Assembly (NCBI GenBank): GCA_030247525.1
Contig: JAOTSC010000014.1
Location: forward strand, 1-34,087
Direction: 5' to 3'
DNA: 34,087 nucleotides
From: a bacterium
GTDB taxonomy: Bacteria; Electryoneota; JAOADG01
The notes under the pieces are model-generated. The model saw only the letters and a program-made list of their open reading frames with translations. It made no database searches and was not told the origin of the DNA. The translations under genes were made by a program, and so were the position numbers. Position 1 is the stretch's first letter. Each line of letters opens with the position of its first letter. Below are positions 1-7,893 of this stretch, piece after piece.

Positions 1-2
1 GT

Positions 3-1934
3 CGAACCCCGAGTCCCGAATCCCGAACCCCTACGAATGGAACCCCGATTGCCCAATCCCCATTGCCCATCACCGAGCTTCTCCTGCCAACATCCTTAGG
101 AGAATTGCGAACGGCGCTGCCAAGTGTGTATCAAGTGTCGGCAAATGGAACACGAAATGAAATCGAAGCGTCCTTTCAACTAACCGACAAGAACACCTTC
201 GGCATCACACTACCTAACGGTTACAACCCCGACCATTCCTTGCGCATTGATCCCCTCATCTACAGCACATTTTTAGGGGGAAGTAGTGGAAGTGAGTATG
301 GACTAAGTTTGGTTAGCGACAATATCGGCGGTGTATTTGTCAGTGGATCGTCTAATAGCGTAGACTTCCCAATTACTCCCGGTGCTTACGATTCCACGAT
401 GAGAAATCACCCTTGTTTCGTTACCCATTTGAGTAGTGATGGTACGCAAATTCTATCAAGCACGTTTATTGGTGGTACCGGTGGTGAACAACCCTATGGG
501 ATAGCGAACGATGGAAGCGGAGGAGTTATCATCGCTGGAAACACGTACAGTTATGACTACCCTATAACTTTATGGGCATTTGACCCAACGTTTAATGGAA
601 TGCACACCAATTGTTTTGTCACTCGATTGAATAGTAGCGGTTCCCAGCTTATCTATAGTACCTATCTTGGTGGAAGTAACGGGACTGAGAGCCAAGCATT
701 AGCGCTTGCTGGCGATGGGAATGGCGGTGCAATCATCACTGGATATACCGGAAGTAACGACTTTCCATCAACTCAAAACGCCTATGACAATACTTACAAT
801 GGCGCTTTTGACTGCTTTGTTACATATCTAAATAATACCGGTAGAGGTTTACTCTTTAGCACATTTCTTGGTGGCAGCGACGACGATGTGGAAGCTGCAA
901 TCGACCGAACGAACAATGGTGAAATCTATCTTACCGGTGGCACTCGTTCCAGCAATTTTCCCACGACTCCGAACACGTATGATAGTTTGTTTAATGGAGT
1001 GCGCGATTGTTTCCTCGTGAAACTCAATTCTACCGGTTCGCAGCTTGAATATAGCACCTTTGTGGGTGGTACCGGCGACGATATGGGACACGGCATCGCA
1101 GTAGACGTAGATGGTATTGTTGCAGTTACCGGTGGGGTGCGAGGCAATGACTTCCCGACTACGACTGGTGCATTCGATACCTCCTACAATGCGAGTATCT
1201 CTGATTGCTTCTTGCTAAAAATGAACTGCACTACCTCACAATTGCTTGCCAGTACTTTTCTTGGCGGGAATGGTCTTGACCAAGGTGAATCTATCGTAAT
1301 TAATCCCGGTAATGGCAGTTTAGTAGTCGTTGGTGAGACAAGTAGCTCCAATTTTCCTTGTTCAAGTAATTCTATTGATACAACATTTAGTGGTGGGACT
1401 TATGATGGTTTTGTGAGTCAGTTTGACAGCACCTTATCAACCCTTTTATATAGTACTTATCTTGGTGGTGCAAGTATAGATGTTGCGTGCGATATCGTTT
1501 ATACCGGGAATGACAGCATTATTGCTTATGGATTTACTGAAAGTTCAAATTTTCCGACCACAACCGCGGCATTTGACTCTACCTATAATGGTGGCTCCGA
1601 TTGCTTCGTCACGAAGCTAAGTTTACGAGCCGACACCAGTGATGTTGCCTCGGAACATCTTTTTCTTCCTTTAAGGTTTTCATTGTATCAAAACTACCCC
1701 AACCCCTTCAATTCCTCGACATCGATTTCTTATTCACTACCGAAACCGGGGAATGTTGACCTAAGACTGTTCGATATCACAGGTCGGGAAGTCGCTACTC
1801 TCGTAAATCAAAAACAAGAAACCGGAAGTTATCGCGTGACATTCGATGGCAAGAATCTTTCGTCGGGGACCTATTTCGTACGGATGCAAGCCGGAGAATT
1901 TGTCAAGACACAGAAAATGGTGCTCTTAAGGTGA
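3..1934 (+). CDS. SBBP beta-propeller repeat protein with T9SS C-terminal sorting domain, 5'-truncated by window edge
   Basis: Likely secreted or cell-surface protein. The reading frame is open from base 3, and the stretch before the TTG at 63 already encodes residues (PIAQSPLPI) that also precede the same domain in the second paralogue. The TTG is therefore an internal codon and the true start lies outside the window. A conserved segment with LGELRTALPSVYQ and GYNPDHSLRIDPL is followed by about seven propeller-like repeats, each beginning with a variant of YSTFLGGS and carrying NFPTT.G.FD. The C-terminus is a classical type IX sorting domain with YQNYPNPFNSSTSISYSLP, DITGREVATL and SSGTYFVRM, ending KMVLLR. 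T9SS export and surface anchoring are known for this domain. The ligand or function of the propeller is unknown. The gene is mirrored by the minus-strand paralogue near the right end. Confidence 0.88.
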   Translation, partial: RTPSPESRTPTNGTPIAQSPLPITELLLPTSLGELRTALPSVYQVSANGTRNEIEASFQLTDKNTFGITLPNGYNPDHSLRIDPLIYSTFLGGSSGSEYGLSLVSDNIGGVFVSGSSNSVDFPITPGAYDSTMRNHPCFVTHLSSDGTQILSSTFIGGTGGEQPYGIANDGSGGVIIAGNTYSYDYPITLWAFDPTFNGMHTNCFVTRLNSSGSQLIYSTYLGGSNGTESQALALAGDGNGGAIITGYTGSNDFPSTQNAYDNTYNGAFDCFVTYLNNTGRGLLFSTFLGGSDDDVEAAIDRTNNGEIYLTGGTRSSNFPTTPNTYDSLFNGVRDCFLVKLNSTGSQLEYSTFVGGTGDDMGHGIAVDVDGIVAVTGGVRGNDFPTTTGAFDTSYNASISDCFLLKMNCTTSQLLASTFLGGNGLDQGESIVINPGNGSLVVVGETSSSNFPCSSNSIDTTFSGGTYDGFVSQFDSTLSTLLYSTYLGGASIDVACDIVYTGNDSIIAYGFTESSNFPTTTAAFDSTYNGGSDCFVTKLSLRADTSDVASEHLFLPLRFSLYQNYPNPFNSSTSISYSLPKPGNVDLRLFDITGREVATLVNQKQETGSYRVTFDGKNLSSGTYFVRMQAGEFVKTQKMVLLR

Positions 1935-2276
1935 AAGGTGTAGGGTGTAAGGTGAAGGGGATCGAAAAAAATGGTGAAGGGTGAAAGGTGTAAGGTGAAG
2001 GGGGAAGGGTGAAAGGTGAAAGAGTCGGCGCGGTTGTCAACCGCGCATTTTTATTGGAAGAGCACAAAGGGCGGCTGCCAGCCGCCCCTACGATAGCAAA
2101 TGGGATTGCTTCGCTACGCTCGCAAAGACAATCGCAGACAAGATTGTCTGCGCTACAAATGGAACGGGTTTGGAAACCCGTAACCACCAACCCAAAATTC
2201 AACCAAAGACGGGTTTGGAAACCCGTAGCAACCAGTACAAAACAACCAACACAAACCACCAATACAAAATAAAAAA
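1935..2276. repeat. Mosaic of dispersed repeats downstream of the first SBBP gene
   Basis: No credible gene. The stretch begins with GGTGTAGGGTGTAAGGTG-type low-complexity sequence (1932-2025). It continues with a GGGCGGCTgccAGCCGCCC hairpin near 2071-2090, a TCGCTACGCTCGCAA-type element, an AGACAAGATTGTCT hairpin, and two copies of ACGGGTTTGGAAACCCGT (2164-2181 and 2209-2226) followed by AACCACCA-rich sequence. The same modules in the same order occur inverted at 28606-29110, downstream of the second SBBP gene. Short ORFs here translate repeat sequence only. Confidence 0.85.
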
Positions 2277-2297
2277 GGGCGAACACGAGGTTCACCC
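2269..2297 (-). terminator. Intrinsic terminator of the 2330-3091 gene
   Basis: Read on the minus strand, GGGTGAAC-ctcgt-GTTCGCCC (2297 down to 2277) forms an 8-bp stem with one G-T pair and is followed by six T residues. It lies about 33 bases past the stop of the minus-strand gene. The same hairpin word recurs at 7208-7228 and 28608-28628. Confidence 0.75.
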
Positions 2298-2329
2298 TTA
2301 CACGTACGATGCATTAAAGATGCATAAAA

Positions 2330-3091
2330 TCAATCCTCGTCGTCGAGCTCCCACGGTTTCTTCTCTTTTTTCTCTTTCTTCTCAGCGGCAGCGAGATCAT
2401 TGTCATTGATTTCATCCTCGGAGGCAAGCCACTCCGGAATTCCAATGCCAGCTTCTTCCTGTTTTTTTGCATTCTCTTCGGCCGCATCGCTCAACTGCTT
2501 ATCGGCATTCACCAGATGTTCGACATCGAGGGGTATCGTATTCGGATCGTCAAACATCCACGGTTTTGAGGTTTCGCCGTCGCCAGTAAATTTTCTGATT
2601 TTCTTTCCCTCTTCATCCATTTCCCATGGTTTCAACTCTTCCTGTTTGGCAAGTCCTTCGTCGGCGAGTTTGAGAACCATTCCGGAAGATTTCTTTGTAT
2701 GCTCATCGTGGTGTCTTACTTCAGCCGACGGCGGTTTGGCAATCTTCTTGCAGATCGGACATGGGTAATCGTGATGGTTGGGAGTATAGGGGTGTTTGGT
2801 GTTGTCGAGGTAACCATTCCCGCGGTAACGATGGTAATCGCGACAGCATCGCTCATACGATTGCCGCGAAGTGTCAGCAAATTGAAACGTAAACCGGGTA
2901 TACTTCTTTTTTAGTGCCTGCCTTCGCAACTCCCCTTTGAGGTCGTCGTCGGAGCGTCCGATGAGACGAACGCAAAGTTGTCCCCACACATCGTTGTGAC
3001 CGAGACGAAACGTCCCCGGTCCAGTGCGGGTTACATTGGCTTCGACGATGTCTAACTCGAGGTCGAACGGTCCTAAATGGTCGGCAGGCAT
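2330..3091 (-). CDS. Possible GIY-YIG-like zinc-knuckle protein with KPW-acidic repeats
   Basis: 253 residues, starting at ATG behind an AGAGGAG ribosome site. Residues about 20-125 read as one compact domain: GTFRLG, then RLIGRSDDDLKGELRR, then YTRFTFQF, SYERCCRDYH, LDN.KHP and a CPIC zinc-knuckle pair. The spacing of GTF...LIGRS and the later glutamate resembles a diverged GIY-YIG nuclease core; this is my inference from the pattern, not a firm assignment. The C-terminal half is acidic, low in complexity and probably disordered. It carries three copies of a short motif, KPWEMDEE, KPWMFDD and KPWELDDED, the last at the extreme C-terminus. The gene is monocistronic, divergent from the DUF899 gene, and followed by an intrinsic terminator. 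The function is unknown. Confidence 0.7.
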   Translation of the reverse strand: MPADHLGPFDLELDIVEANVTRTGPGTFRLGHNDVWGQLCVRLIGRSDDDLKGELRRQALKKKYTRFTFQFADTSRQSYERCCRDYHRYRGNGYLDNTKHPYTPNHHDYPCPICKKIAKPPSAEVRHHDEHTKKSSGMVLKLADEGLAKQEELKPWEMDEEGKKIRKFTGDGETSKPWMFDDPNTIPLDVEHLVNADKQLSDAAEENAKKQEEAGIGIPEWLASEDEINDNDLAAAEKKEKKEKKPWELDDED

Positions 3092-3314
3092 AACAAAGCT
3101 CCTCTGAACCCCTAATTTGCAAAAAAGTTAACCCAAATGCCAATGCCTCACCTTGTGAGTGTGTGTTGACAATAGAAGTATTATTGAAGATCGACTGATT
3201 TACAAGTAAGTACGAATAAATGGCTTTTTCGCGAATTGAGAAATATATTCCGCTTGGTAAGTGTGACGAATGTACGAAATTTATGGGGTTTCCCCGCAAC
3301 GGAAAGGATATTTC

Positions 3315-3887
3315 ATGGCTGACAGTGCTTGGCAACAGCAGATTGATGCGCTGGAAAAGGAAATCGTCGAGCGTAAGCAGCAACTGGCAGCTCTCCGGTT
3401 GCAAGGTCCACGTTCCGAAGTACCAGACTACACATTCCGGCGTAGCGATGGGTCCAAGGTGAAACTCTCCGAACTGTTCGGCGATAAATCGGAGTTGCTC
3501 ATTGTTCATAACATGGGCAAGTCGTGTCCGTATTGCACGTTGTGGGCGGATGGTTTTAACGGGTTATACTTTCACATTGAAAACAAAGCCGGTTTTGCGG
3601 TGAGTTCGCCCGATACGCCGGAGGTAATGAACGAGTTTGCTAAATCCAGGAACTGGCGGTTCACCATGCTCTCAACTCAAGAGAATAGCTTTAAGCGTGA
3701 CCTTGGGTTTGAAGTGAATGGGGACTACTTGCCGGGGGTTTCCTCGTTTGCGAAAACCCCGGAGGGTAAGATCGAACACGTTGCATGGTCTTACTTCGGA
3801 CCGGGTGACGATTTTAACGCAACCTGGTTCTTCTTTGATTTATTACCTTCCGGGAGGGCAGATTGGCACCCCCGATTTAAGTATTAG
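3315..3887 (+). CDS. DUF899 family thioredoxin-like protein
   Basis: 190 residues from the ATG at 3315, preceded by AAAGGA at a good distance. An upstream in-frame start at 3270 would add 15 residues with no ribosome site. An N-terminal alpha-helical, charged segment (LEKEIVERKQQLAALR) is followed by a thioredoxin/AhpC-like core. That core contains HNMGKSCPYCTLWADGFNG, which holds the CxxC-like pair typical of DUF899, then VSSPDTPE and a C-terminal WSYFGPG...WFFFDLLP. Members of this family are predicted to be cytosolic thiol redox proteins without a fixed biochemical role. It sits alone between a divergent gene and the BTAD regulator and shows no operon partner. Confidence 0.88.
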   Translation: MADSAWQQQIDALEKEIVERKQQLAALRLQGPRSEVPDYTFRRSDGSKVKLSELFGDKSELLIVHNMGKSCPYCTLWADGFNGLYFHIENKAGFAVSSPDTPEVMNEFAKSRNWRFTMLSTQENSFKRDLGFEVNGDYLPGVSSFAKTPEGKIEHVAWSYFGPGDDFNATWFFFDLLPSGRADWHPRFKY

Positions 3888-3931
3888 TCAAGTGTTCTGG
3901 CGATTGATTTCCCGGAGTGATCGAATTAGCC

Positions 3932-3951
3932 ATCGCTAACAAGTCAGCGAT
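3932..3951 (+). other. Weak hairpin after the DUF899 gene
   Basis: ATCGCT-aacaagtc-AGCGAT forms a short stem-loop about 45 bases past the stop at 3887. It is not followed by a real T tract, so a terminator role is uncertain. The rest of 3888-4095 shows no gene or convincing promoter. Confidence 0.3.
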
Positions 3952-4095
3952 TTGTGACATGTTTGCACGGTGAAGCCCAGCTCGATAAACATTCATTGAC
4001 TGGTTATCAAAAAGTTATCACTACAACATTGTGAGAGTAATTGGAGTTCGACAAATTGTCATGTAACTTCCTACGGTGAAATTTAAAACAAGCTA

Positions 4096-7000
4096 ATGCA
4101 AGCAGTAAACTCACAAAACAACCTCATCGTCCATTTTCTTGGAACGGTTAAGCTCATCTGGCAAGGACGAGCTGTAAGCGATTTTGCTACCCAAAAAGTC
4201 TTGGGGCTTTTCTGTTATCTCCTCGATAACCGTGGTATCGAGATTTCCCGCGATAAGCTGATGACAATGTTCTGGGGGGAATCTCCGGAAAGCCAAGCGC
4301 GCTACAATCTTCGCTATGCATTGTGGAACATCCGGAAACTTTTCAAAGAGAACGACGACGATATTGATCCGTTGCTTTCTACTCGATCAACTTGTCAAAT
4401 CAATCCAGAATTTCGTGTTCAGATCGACTCCGAAGATTTTACCAAATTGGTGTCGAACGCTAACATTCGCACCTTCGCAACTTTCGAGGCAATTATTGCC
4501 AAGTATCAGGGTCCGTTCCTCGAAGGGTTCACCCTGCGCAATCTTCCCGAGTGGGAAGAGTGGCTCTACCACCGTCGCGAAGAATTTGTGAAGAAGTATC
4601 TGGAAGCCATCGTCGAATTGGGAAATCTCTACTTAGCGGCGAACAAGCCGGCGAACGCCATCGACACTTTTATGCGCGGTCTCACCGTTGCCAACGATTT
4701 GGAACCAGCGCATATCGGGATTATCCGTGCTTACAATATGCAGGGGAAGAACTCCGCCGCGATTCGTCAGTACAACTATTACGTGACAGTGATGAAGCGG
4801 GAGCATAATCTTCCTCCTCAACCCGAAGCCGTCAAGATTATCGACGAAATTCGCCGTGGTGAGCCGACCCAACCACCACCGATTGAGGCGGGTGGCAGCA
4901 CAAAGCCGCCGCCGGAACCGGAATTGGAACCGATTGAGGAACCAGTTATTCCCGAACTGGTTACTCAGCCCACAACCGACTATTCGGTTGCCGCGCCGGA
5001 GTCTTCACCGTTTGTCGGTCGAGTACAGGAACTCTCGACATTAGCACAACTGCAACAACAAATCATCGCCGGTGAAGGACAAGCGCTAATTATCTCCGGT
5101 GAAATGGGCATTGGGAAAACCCGGTTATTGAACCGTTTCTTCGAGCAACTCCCGGCAAATTTTGTCGTCGCGATTACGGAAACCCAAGAGATTTCCTCGA
5201 CCCAGCCGCTCGACCTATTCGACCGATTATTCGATGCAATGCGCAACGATAAACGGATTTCCGAAGAAGCTCGCCAGGAATTGCACGAGTTAGGAAAACA
5301 ACTTCGCAAACCGGCGGAGCCGGAAGGTTCGACTGCCGAAGCGGCACAATTGGACGCATGGCGGCGCTGGATCGTGAATGTCGCCCGCACCACTCCGATT
5401 GCAATTGCCATCGACGATCTTCATTGGGCAAGCGAAGCGGTACTCCGGTTTTTTGCCGCACTGGCACAGGAAGTCCGCCGTGTTCCCTTATTACTGATTG
5501 GGGTCTTCCGCACCTTCGAGAAAACCACCGAAGATGCGATTGCGGCATCGCTCATCAGTATTGCCCGTACCGGTAGGCTCTGGCGGATTGAACTCACCGA
5601 ATTGAGCGACAACGAAACATTGCAACTCATTTCCACCAAGGCGGCGCGGGCAGCGGAAACCATGCCGCAACAGGAATTGGTGAAGCTCAGTAAATTTTCC
5701 CATGGCGTACCGTTGTACGCGGTGGAGCTTGCAAATTCGTTGGAGGAGGGGCGAATTGAGTTGCTGGAAAGCCCCTTACTGGAAAATCTCCCGGCATTTG
5801 AAGCGAGTAGCAAAGTCACGCCACCGTTGCTCGTGAAAATAACAAATTTACGGATGGGAAAACTGCCGACGGAGCAAATTGAGTTACTGAAAACCGCGGC
5901 ACTGTTAATCGGCGATTTTGGTTTACCAATATTGCAGACATTATCAAAACTCGATTCGGATTCTTTGGAAGAAGCCCTCGTAAATCTCGAGTTCCGTAAC
6001 TTCCTCCACCACTTCGAACATAACGGACAACTCCTCTTTGCCTTCAATCATCAATTGATCAAATTGGCGATAACTGAACTAATTCCCGATCTCGAACGTC
6101 GTCGTCATTTCAAAGCGATTATTCAAGCGATCCACAACTCCGGCGAACAGTGCAGTTCCGATGCGTTGGCATATTATCTCTACCATGCCGACGAGCGCGT
6201 AGAAGCCACCACACCGCTATTGGAGAGTGCGCGGCGGTGGTATGCCGTCGGTGATCAACAACGGGCATTAGAGTACTCGAAAATCGCCGAGCGAATAGCA
6301 CAAGAACATCTTACGACCGATCCGAATCGGATGGCGGTTGTGATTCTCGCCCATGCGAATTTTCTCGTCGAATTAGGGATGTTGAAGCCGGCAATTGATC
6401 TCTTCAACGACTTGATTTCCAAGATGGAGAGCAGCGGTGAGAAGGGGGCGTGGCAGGCGCGGCGCGATCAGTTACGGGAATTATTGAAGATTGCCGCTCC
6501 GAAGCCCCAACCGGCAATTGCGCAATTGGTTTGGGTGACAACGAAACGCTCACTCGCTAATGTGAAACTATTGCAAGGCGACCGCGAAGGTGCCAGTCAA
6601 CTCTTGGGCGAAGCGGAAAAAATTCTCGAAGCGATTCCCGATAATCCTGAGGCGATTCGTGAAGCGGGCTTAACCCTACAAGTCAAAGCGAAAATCCGGC
6701 TCGCGGGCAACGATTATACCGAAGCGGTGCAATTACTCGAAAACTCGCTGGAACTCTTGAAACGCGAAGGAGTCGGCAGAGAGATTTCCGAGACGATGCG
6801 GCTATTAGCAACGGCGTATTCTAAACTCAAGCGGAACGATAAAACGCGTGAGTGGCTGGAGGCGTGTTGCACAAAAGCACGGGAAATCGGCGGTGACGAA
6901 GAGGTGATCTGTCTCCATGAGTTAGGATTACTGGCGGCAGAATCGCTAAAAGACAGTGATCGGGCGGAAGTATTGTTACGGGATGCCGTTGCCGCTGCGA

Positions 7001-7182
7001 TGAAGGGAAATAAACCCCACGCGAAACTTGCATTCATTCAAATCGATTATGCGCAGGTCTTGGTCAAACTGAACAAGAAGGATGATGCGCGCACTCAATT
7101 GATTCTCTCCGAAGAACTGCTGCTGGATAGCGAAAACTACGAAGCGCTCGCTAAGATTAAACAGCTCCGCGCGAAGTTGTAA
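4096..7182 (+). CDS. BTAD-domain transcriptional activator with AAA ATPase and TPR domains
   Basis: 1028 residues. The order is: N-terminal winged-helix DNA-binding domain (about 10-105, with LFCYLLDNRG.EISRDKL and a YNLRYALWNIRK recognition-helix region); bacterial transcriptional activation (BTAD) TPR-like domain (about 110-255, ending KREHNLPPQPE); Pro/Glu-rich linker (about 257-300); and an AAA/STAND-type ATPase with Walker A GEMGIGKT near residue 335 and Walker B AIAIDDLHWAS near 436. The C-terminal third is helical TPR-like repeats. The architecture matches SARP/AfsR-like large regulators, which bind DNA and are gated by nucleotide and a TPR-sensed signal. No C-terminal LuxR helix-turn-helix is seen. 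It has no obvious Shine-Dalgarno sequence, so the start is less certain. It is monocistronic, and its targets cannot be read from this window. Confidence 0.85.
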   Translation: MQAVNSQNNLIVHFLGTVKLIWQGRAVSDFATQKVLGLFCYLLDNRGIEISRDKLMTMFWGESPESQARYNLRYALWNIRKLFKENDDDIDPLLSTRSTCQINPEFRVQIDSEDFTKLVSNANIRTFATFEAIIAKYQGPFLEGFTLRNLPEWEEWLYHRREEFVKKYLEAIVELGNLYLAANKPANAIDTFMRGLTVANDLEPAHIGIIRAYNMQGKNSAAIRQYNYYVTVMKREHNLPPQPEAVKIIDEIRRGEPTQPPPIEAGGSTKPPPEPELEPIEEPVIPELVTQPTTDYSVAAPESSPFVGRVQELSTLAQLQQQIIAGEGQALIISGEMGIGKTRLLNRFFEQLPANFVVAITETQEISSTQPLDLFDRLFDAMRNDKRISEEARQELHELGKQLRKPAEPEGSTAEAAQLDAWRRWIVNVARTTPIAIAIDDLHWASEAVLRFFAALAQEVRRVPLLLIGVFRTFEKTTEDAIAASLISIARTGRLWRIELTELSDNETLQLISTKAARAAETMPQQELVKLSKFSHGVPLYAVELANSLEEGRIELLESPLLENLPAFEASSKVTPPLLVKITNLRMGKLPTEQIELLKTAALLIGDFGLPILQTLSKLDSDSLEEALVNLEFRNFLHHFEHNGQLLFAFNHQLIKLAITELIPDLERRRHFKAIIQAIHNSGEQCSSDALAYYLYHADERVEATTPLLESARRWYAVGDQQRALEYSKIAERIAQEHLTTDPNRMAVVILAHANFLVELGMLKPAIDLFNDLISKMESSGEKGAWQARRDQLRELLKIAAPKPQPAIAQLVWVTTKRSLANVKLLQGDREGASQLLGEAEKILEAIPDNPEAIREAGLTLQVKAKIRLAGNDYTEAVQLLENSLELLKREGVGREISETMRLLATAYSKLKRNDKTREWLEACCTKAREIGGDEEVICLHELGLLAAESLKDSDRAEVLLRDAVAAAMKGNKPHAKLAFIQIDYAQVLVKLNKKDDARTQLILSEELLLDSENYEALAKIKQLRAKL

Positions 7183-7207
7183 TTTTAATTTTGGAGTTTT
7201 CGTGTAT

Positions 7208-7234
7208 GGGTGAACCTTGTGTTCACCCTTTTTT
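7208..7234 (+). terminator. Intrinsic terminator of the BTAD regulator
   Basis: A perfect 8-bp stem GGGTGAAC-cttgt-GTTCACCC is followed by TTTTTT, 25 bases after the stop codon. It belongs to the same hairpin family as those at 2277-2297 and 28608-28628. Confidence 0.85.
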
Positions 7235-7290
7235 ATTTTAGGTGTTGTTCAGAAAACAGTCGGGACGTCTTTCTGATTTCGCCCGCTATT

Positions 7291-7324
7291 GTAGGGGTCG
7301 CAACGCTGCGACCCGTTTTTTTTT
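7291..7324 (+). terminator. Second terminator-like palindrome, GTAGGGG-capped
   Basis: GGGTCGCA-acgc-TGCGACCC (7295-7314) is followed by a G and nine T residues. It carries the GTAGGGG left cap of the dispersed repeat family. It may act as a back-up terminator or simply be a repeat copy. A further capped hairpin (GGGCGTGCcgcGCACGCCC) follows at about 7334-7352. Confidence 0.6.
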
Positions 7325-7362
7325 GTCGTGTAGGGGCGTGCCGCGCACGCCCAAACTTGCAG

Positions 7363-7435
7363 TTGGTAGCCGCAGGCTTTAGCCTGCGAAATGGTTAACA
7401 ATTGCAAAACGTGGGCGAAAGCCCACGGCTACCAA
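7363..7435. repeat. Composite palindrome TTGGTAGCCG...CGGCTACCAA, copy 1
   Basis: Outer inverted arms TTGGTAGCCG and CGGCTACCAA enclose two inner hairpins, CGCAGGCTTTAGCCTGCG and GTGGGC-gaaa-GCCCAC, separated by an A/T-rich spacer. This gives a three-way-junction-like fold. A second copy lies at 27655-27723. Confidence 0.85.
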
Positions 7436-7438
7436 TTG

Positions 7439-7574
7439 GTGAAAACTGAAAGTAATAGTCCACAAAGCGGAGGAGGGCGGTTATTGGGCGGAAGTCCCCG
7501 CGATACCCGGTTGTGCGACGCAAGGAGAAACCTTTGAGGAACTGCTCCAAAACCTCTACGAGGCAGTCGAGGGT
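7439..7574 (+). pseudogene. hicB-like antitoxin remnant
   Basis: From 7443 the frame reads [19 protein letters not shown], then [17 protein letters not shown] and YEAVEG. This is the diagnostic core of HicB-family antitoxins (ribonuclease-H-like fold). The expected start would be GTG AAA CTG AAA GTA, but the sequence has GTGAAAACTG. One extra A in the A-run puts the GTG out of frame, and an in-frame TGA sits at 7440. After EAVEG the frame runs into repeat-derived sequence (CEERSDEAI-type translation) instead of the usual HicB C-terminus. No hicA toxin is visible nearby. I read it as a broken, orphan gene; a non-standard CTG start cannot be excluded. Confidence 0.6.
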
Positions 7575-7893
7575 GTTTGGCGGTTGTGTTGCCTCGATCC
7601 GCAACAGGGTCTGCTTGTCTTTGCGAGGAATGAAACGAAGTGCAACAGCACGAAGTGGAATGACGTGGCAATCTTCTTATGTCGTTGCGAGGAGCGAAGC
7701 GACGAAGCAATCCCAGTTGTCAAAAAAGAGAATGAGATCGCCACGTCACTTCCTTCCGTAAGTCCGTTCGCGAACGGACGTTACTTCATTGCATTCCTCG
7801 CGAAGACAAGAAAACAAGTAATACCGAAAATCGCAGAAGCATCGCTACAAGTCGGCACCGAAGTCGCCATCACCAAGTTTGCGGCGGGACTTA
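7575..7893. repeat. Repeat-derived stretch with GCGAGGAGCGAAGCGACGAA element
   Basis: No supportable gene. It contains two diverged copies of the widespread TTGCGAGGAGCGAAGCGACG-type repeat (about 7619-7660 and 7684-7712) and a GTCCGTTCGCGAACGGAC palindrome near 7771-7788. The frame continuing from hicB is open to 7934, but its translation is the typical in-frame read-out of these repeats ([10 protein letters not shown]). A stretch reading [20 protein letters not shown] looks protein-like but is not recognised. Confidence 0.6.

Noticed and set aside
63-65. TTG at 63 as start of the first SBBP gene
   Set aside because: The frame is open to the left edge, and the upstream codons match the second paralogue, so the TTG is internal.
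1903-2409. Short overlapping frames in the repeat mosaic
   Set aside because: Their translations are the read-outs of repeats (for example CERSEAIPFAI, SLRSQRQSQ) and differ by strand; no ribosome sites.
3166-3194. TTGACA at 3166 as a promoter for the DUF899 gene
   Set aside because: The -35 box is perfect but no acceptable -10 box lies 16-18 bases downstream.
5421-6047. 208-residue minus-strand frame inside the BTAD regulator
   Set aside because: Antisense shadow; Ser/Arg-rich composition without any family pattern, while the plus strand has clear domains.
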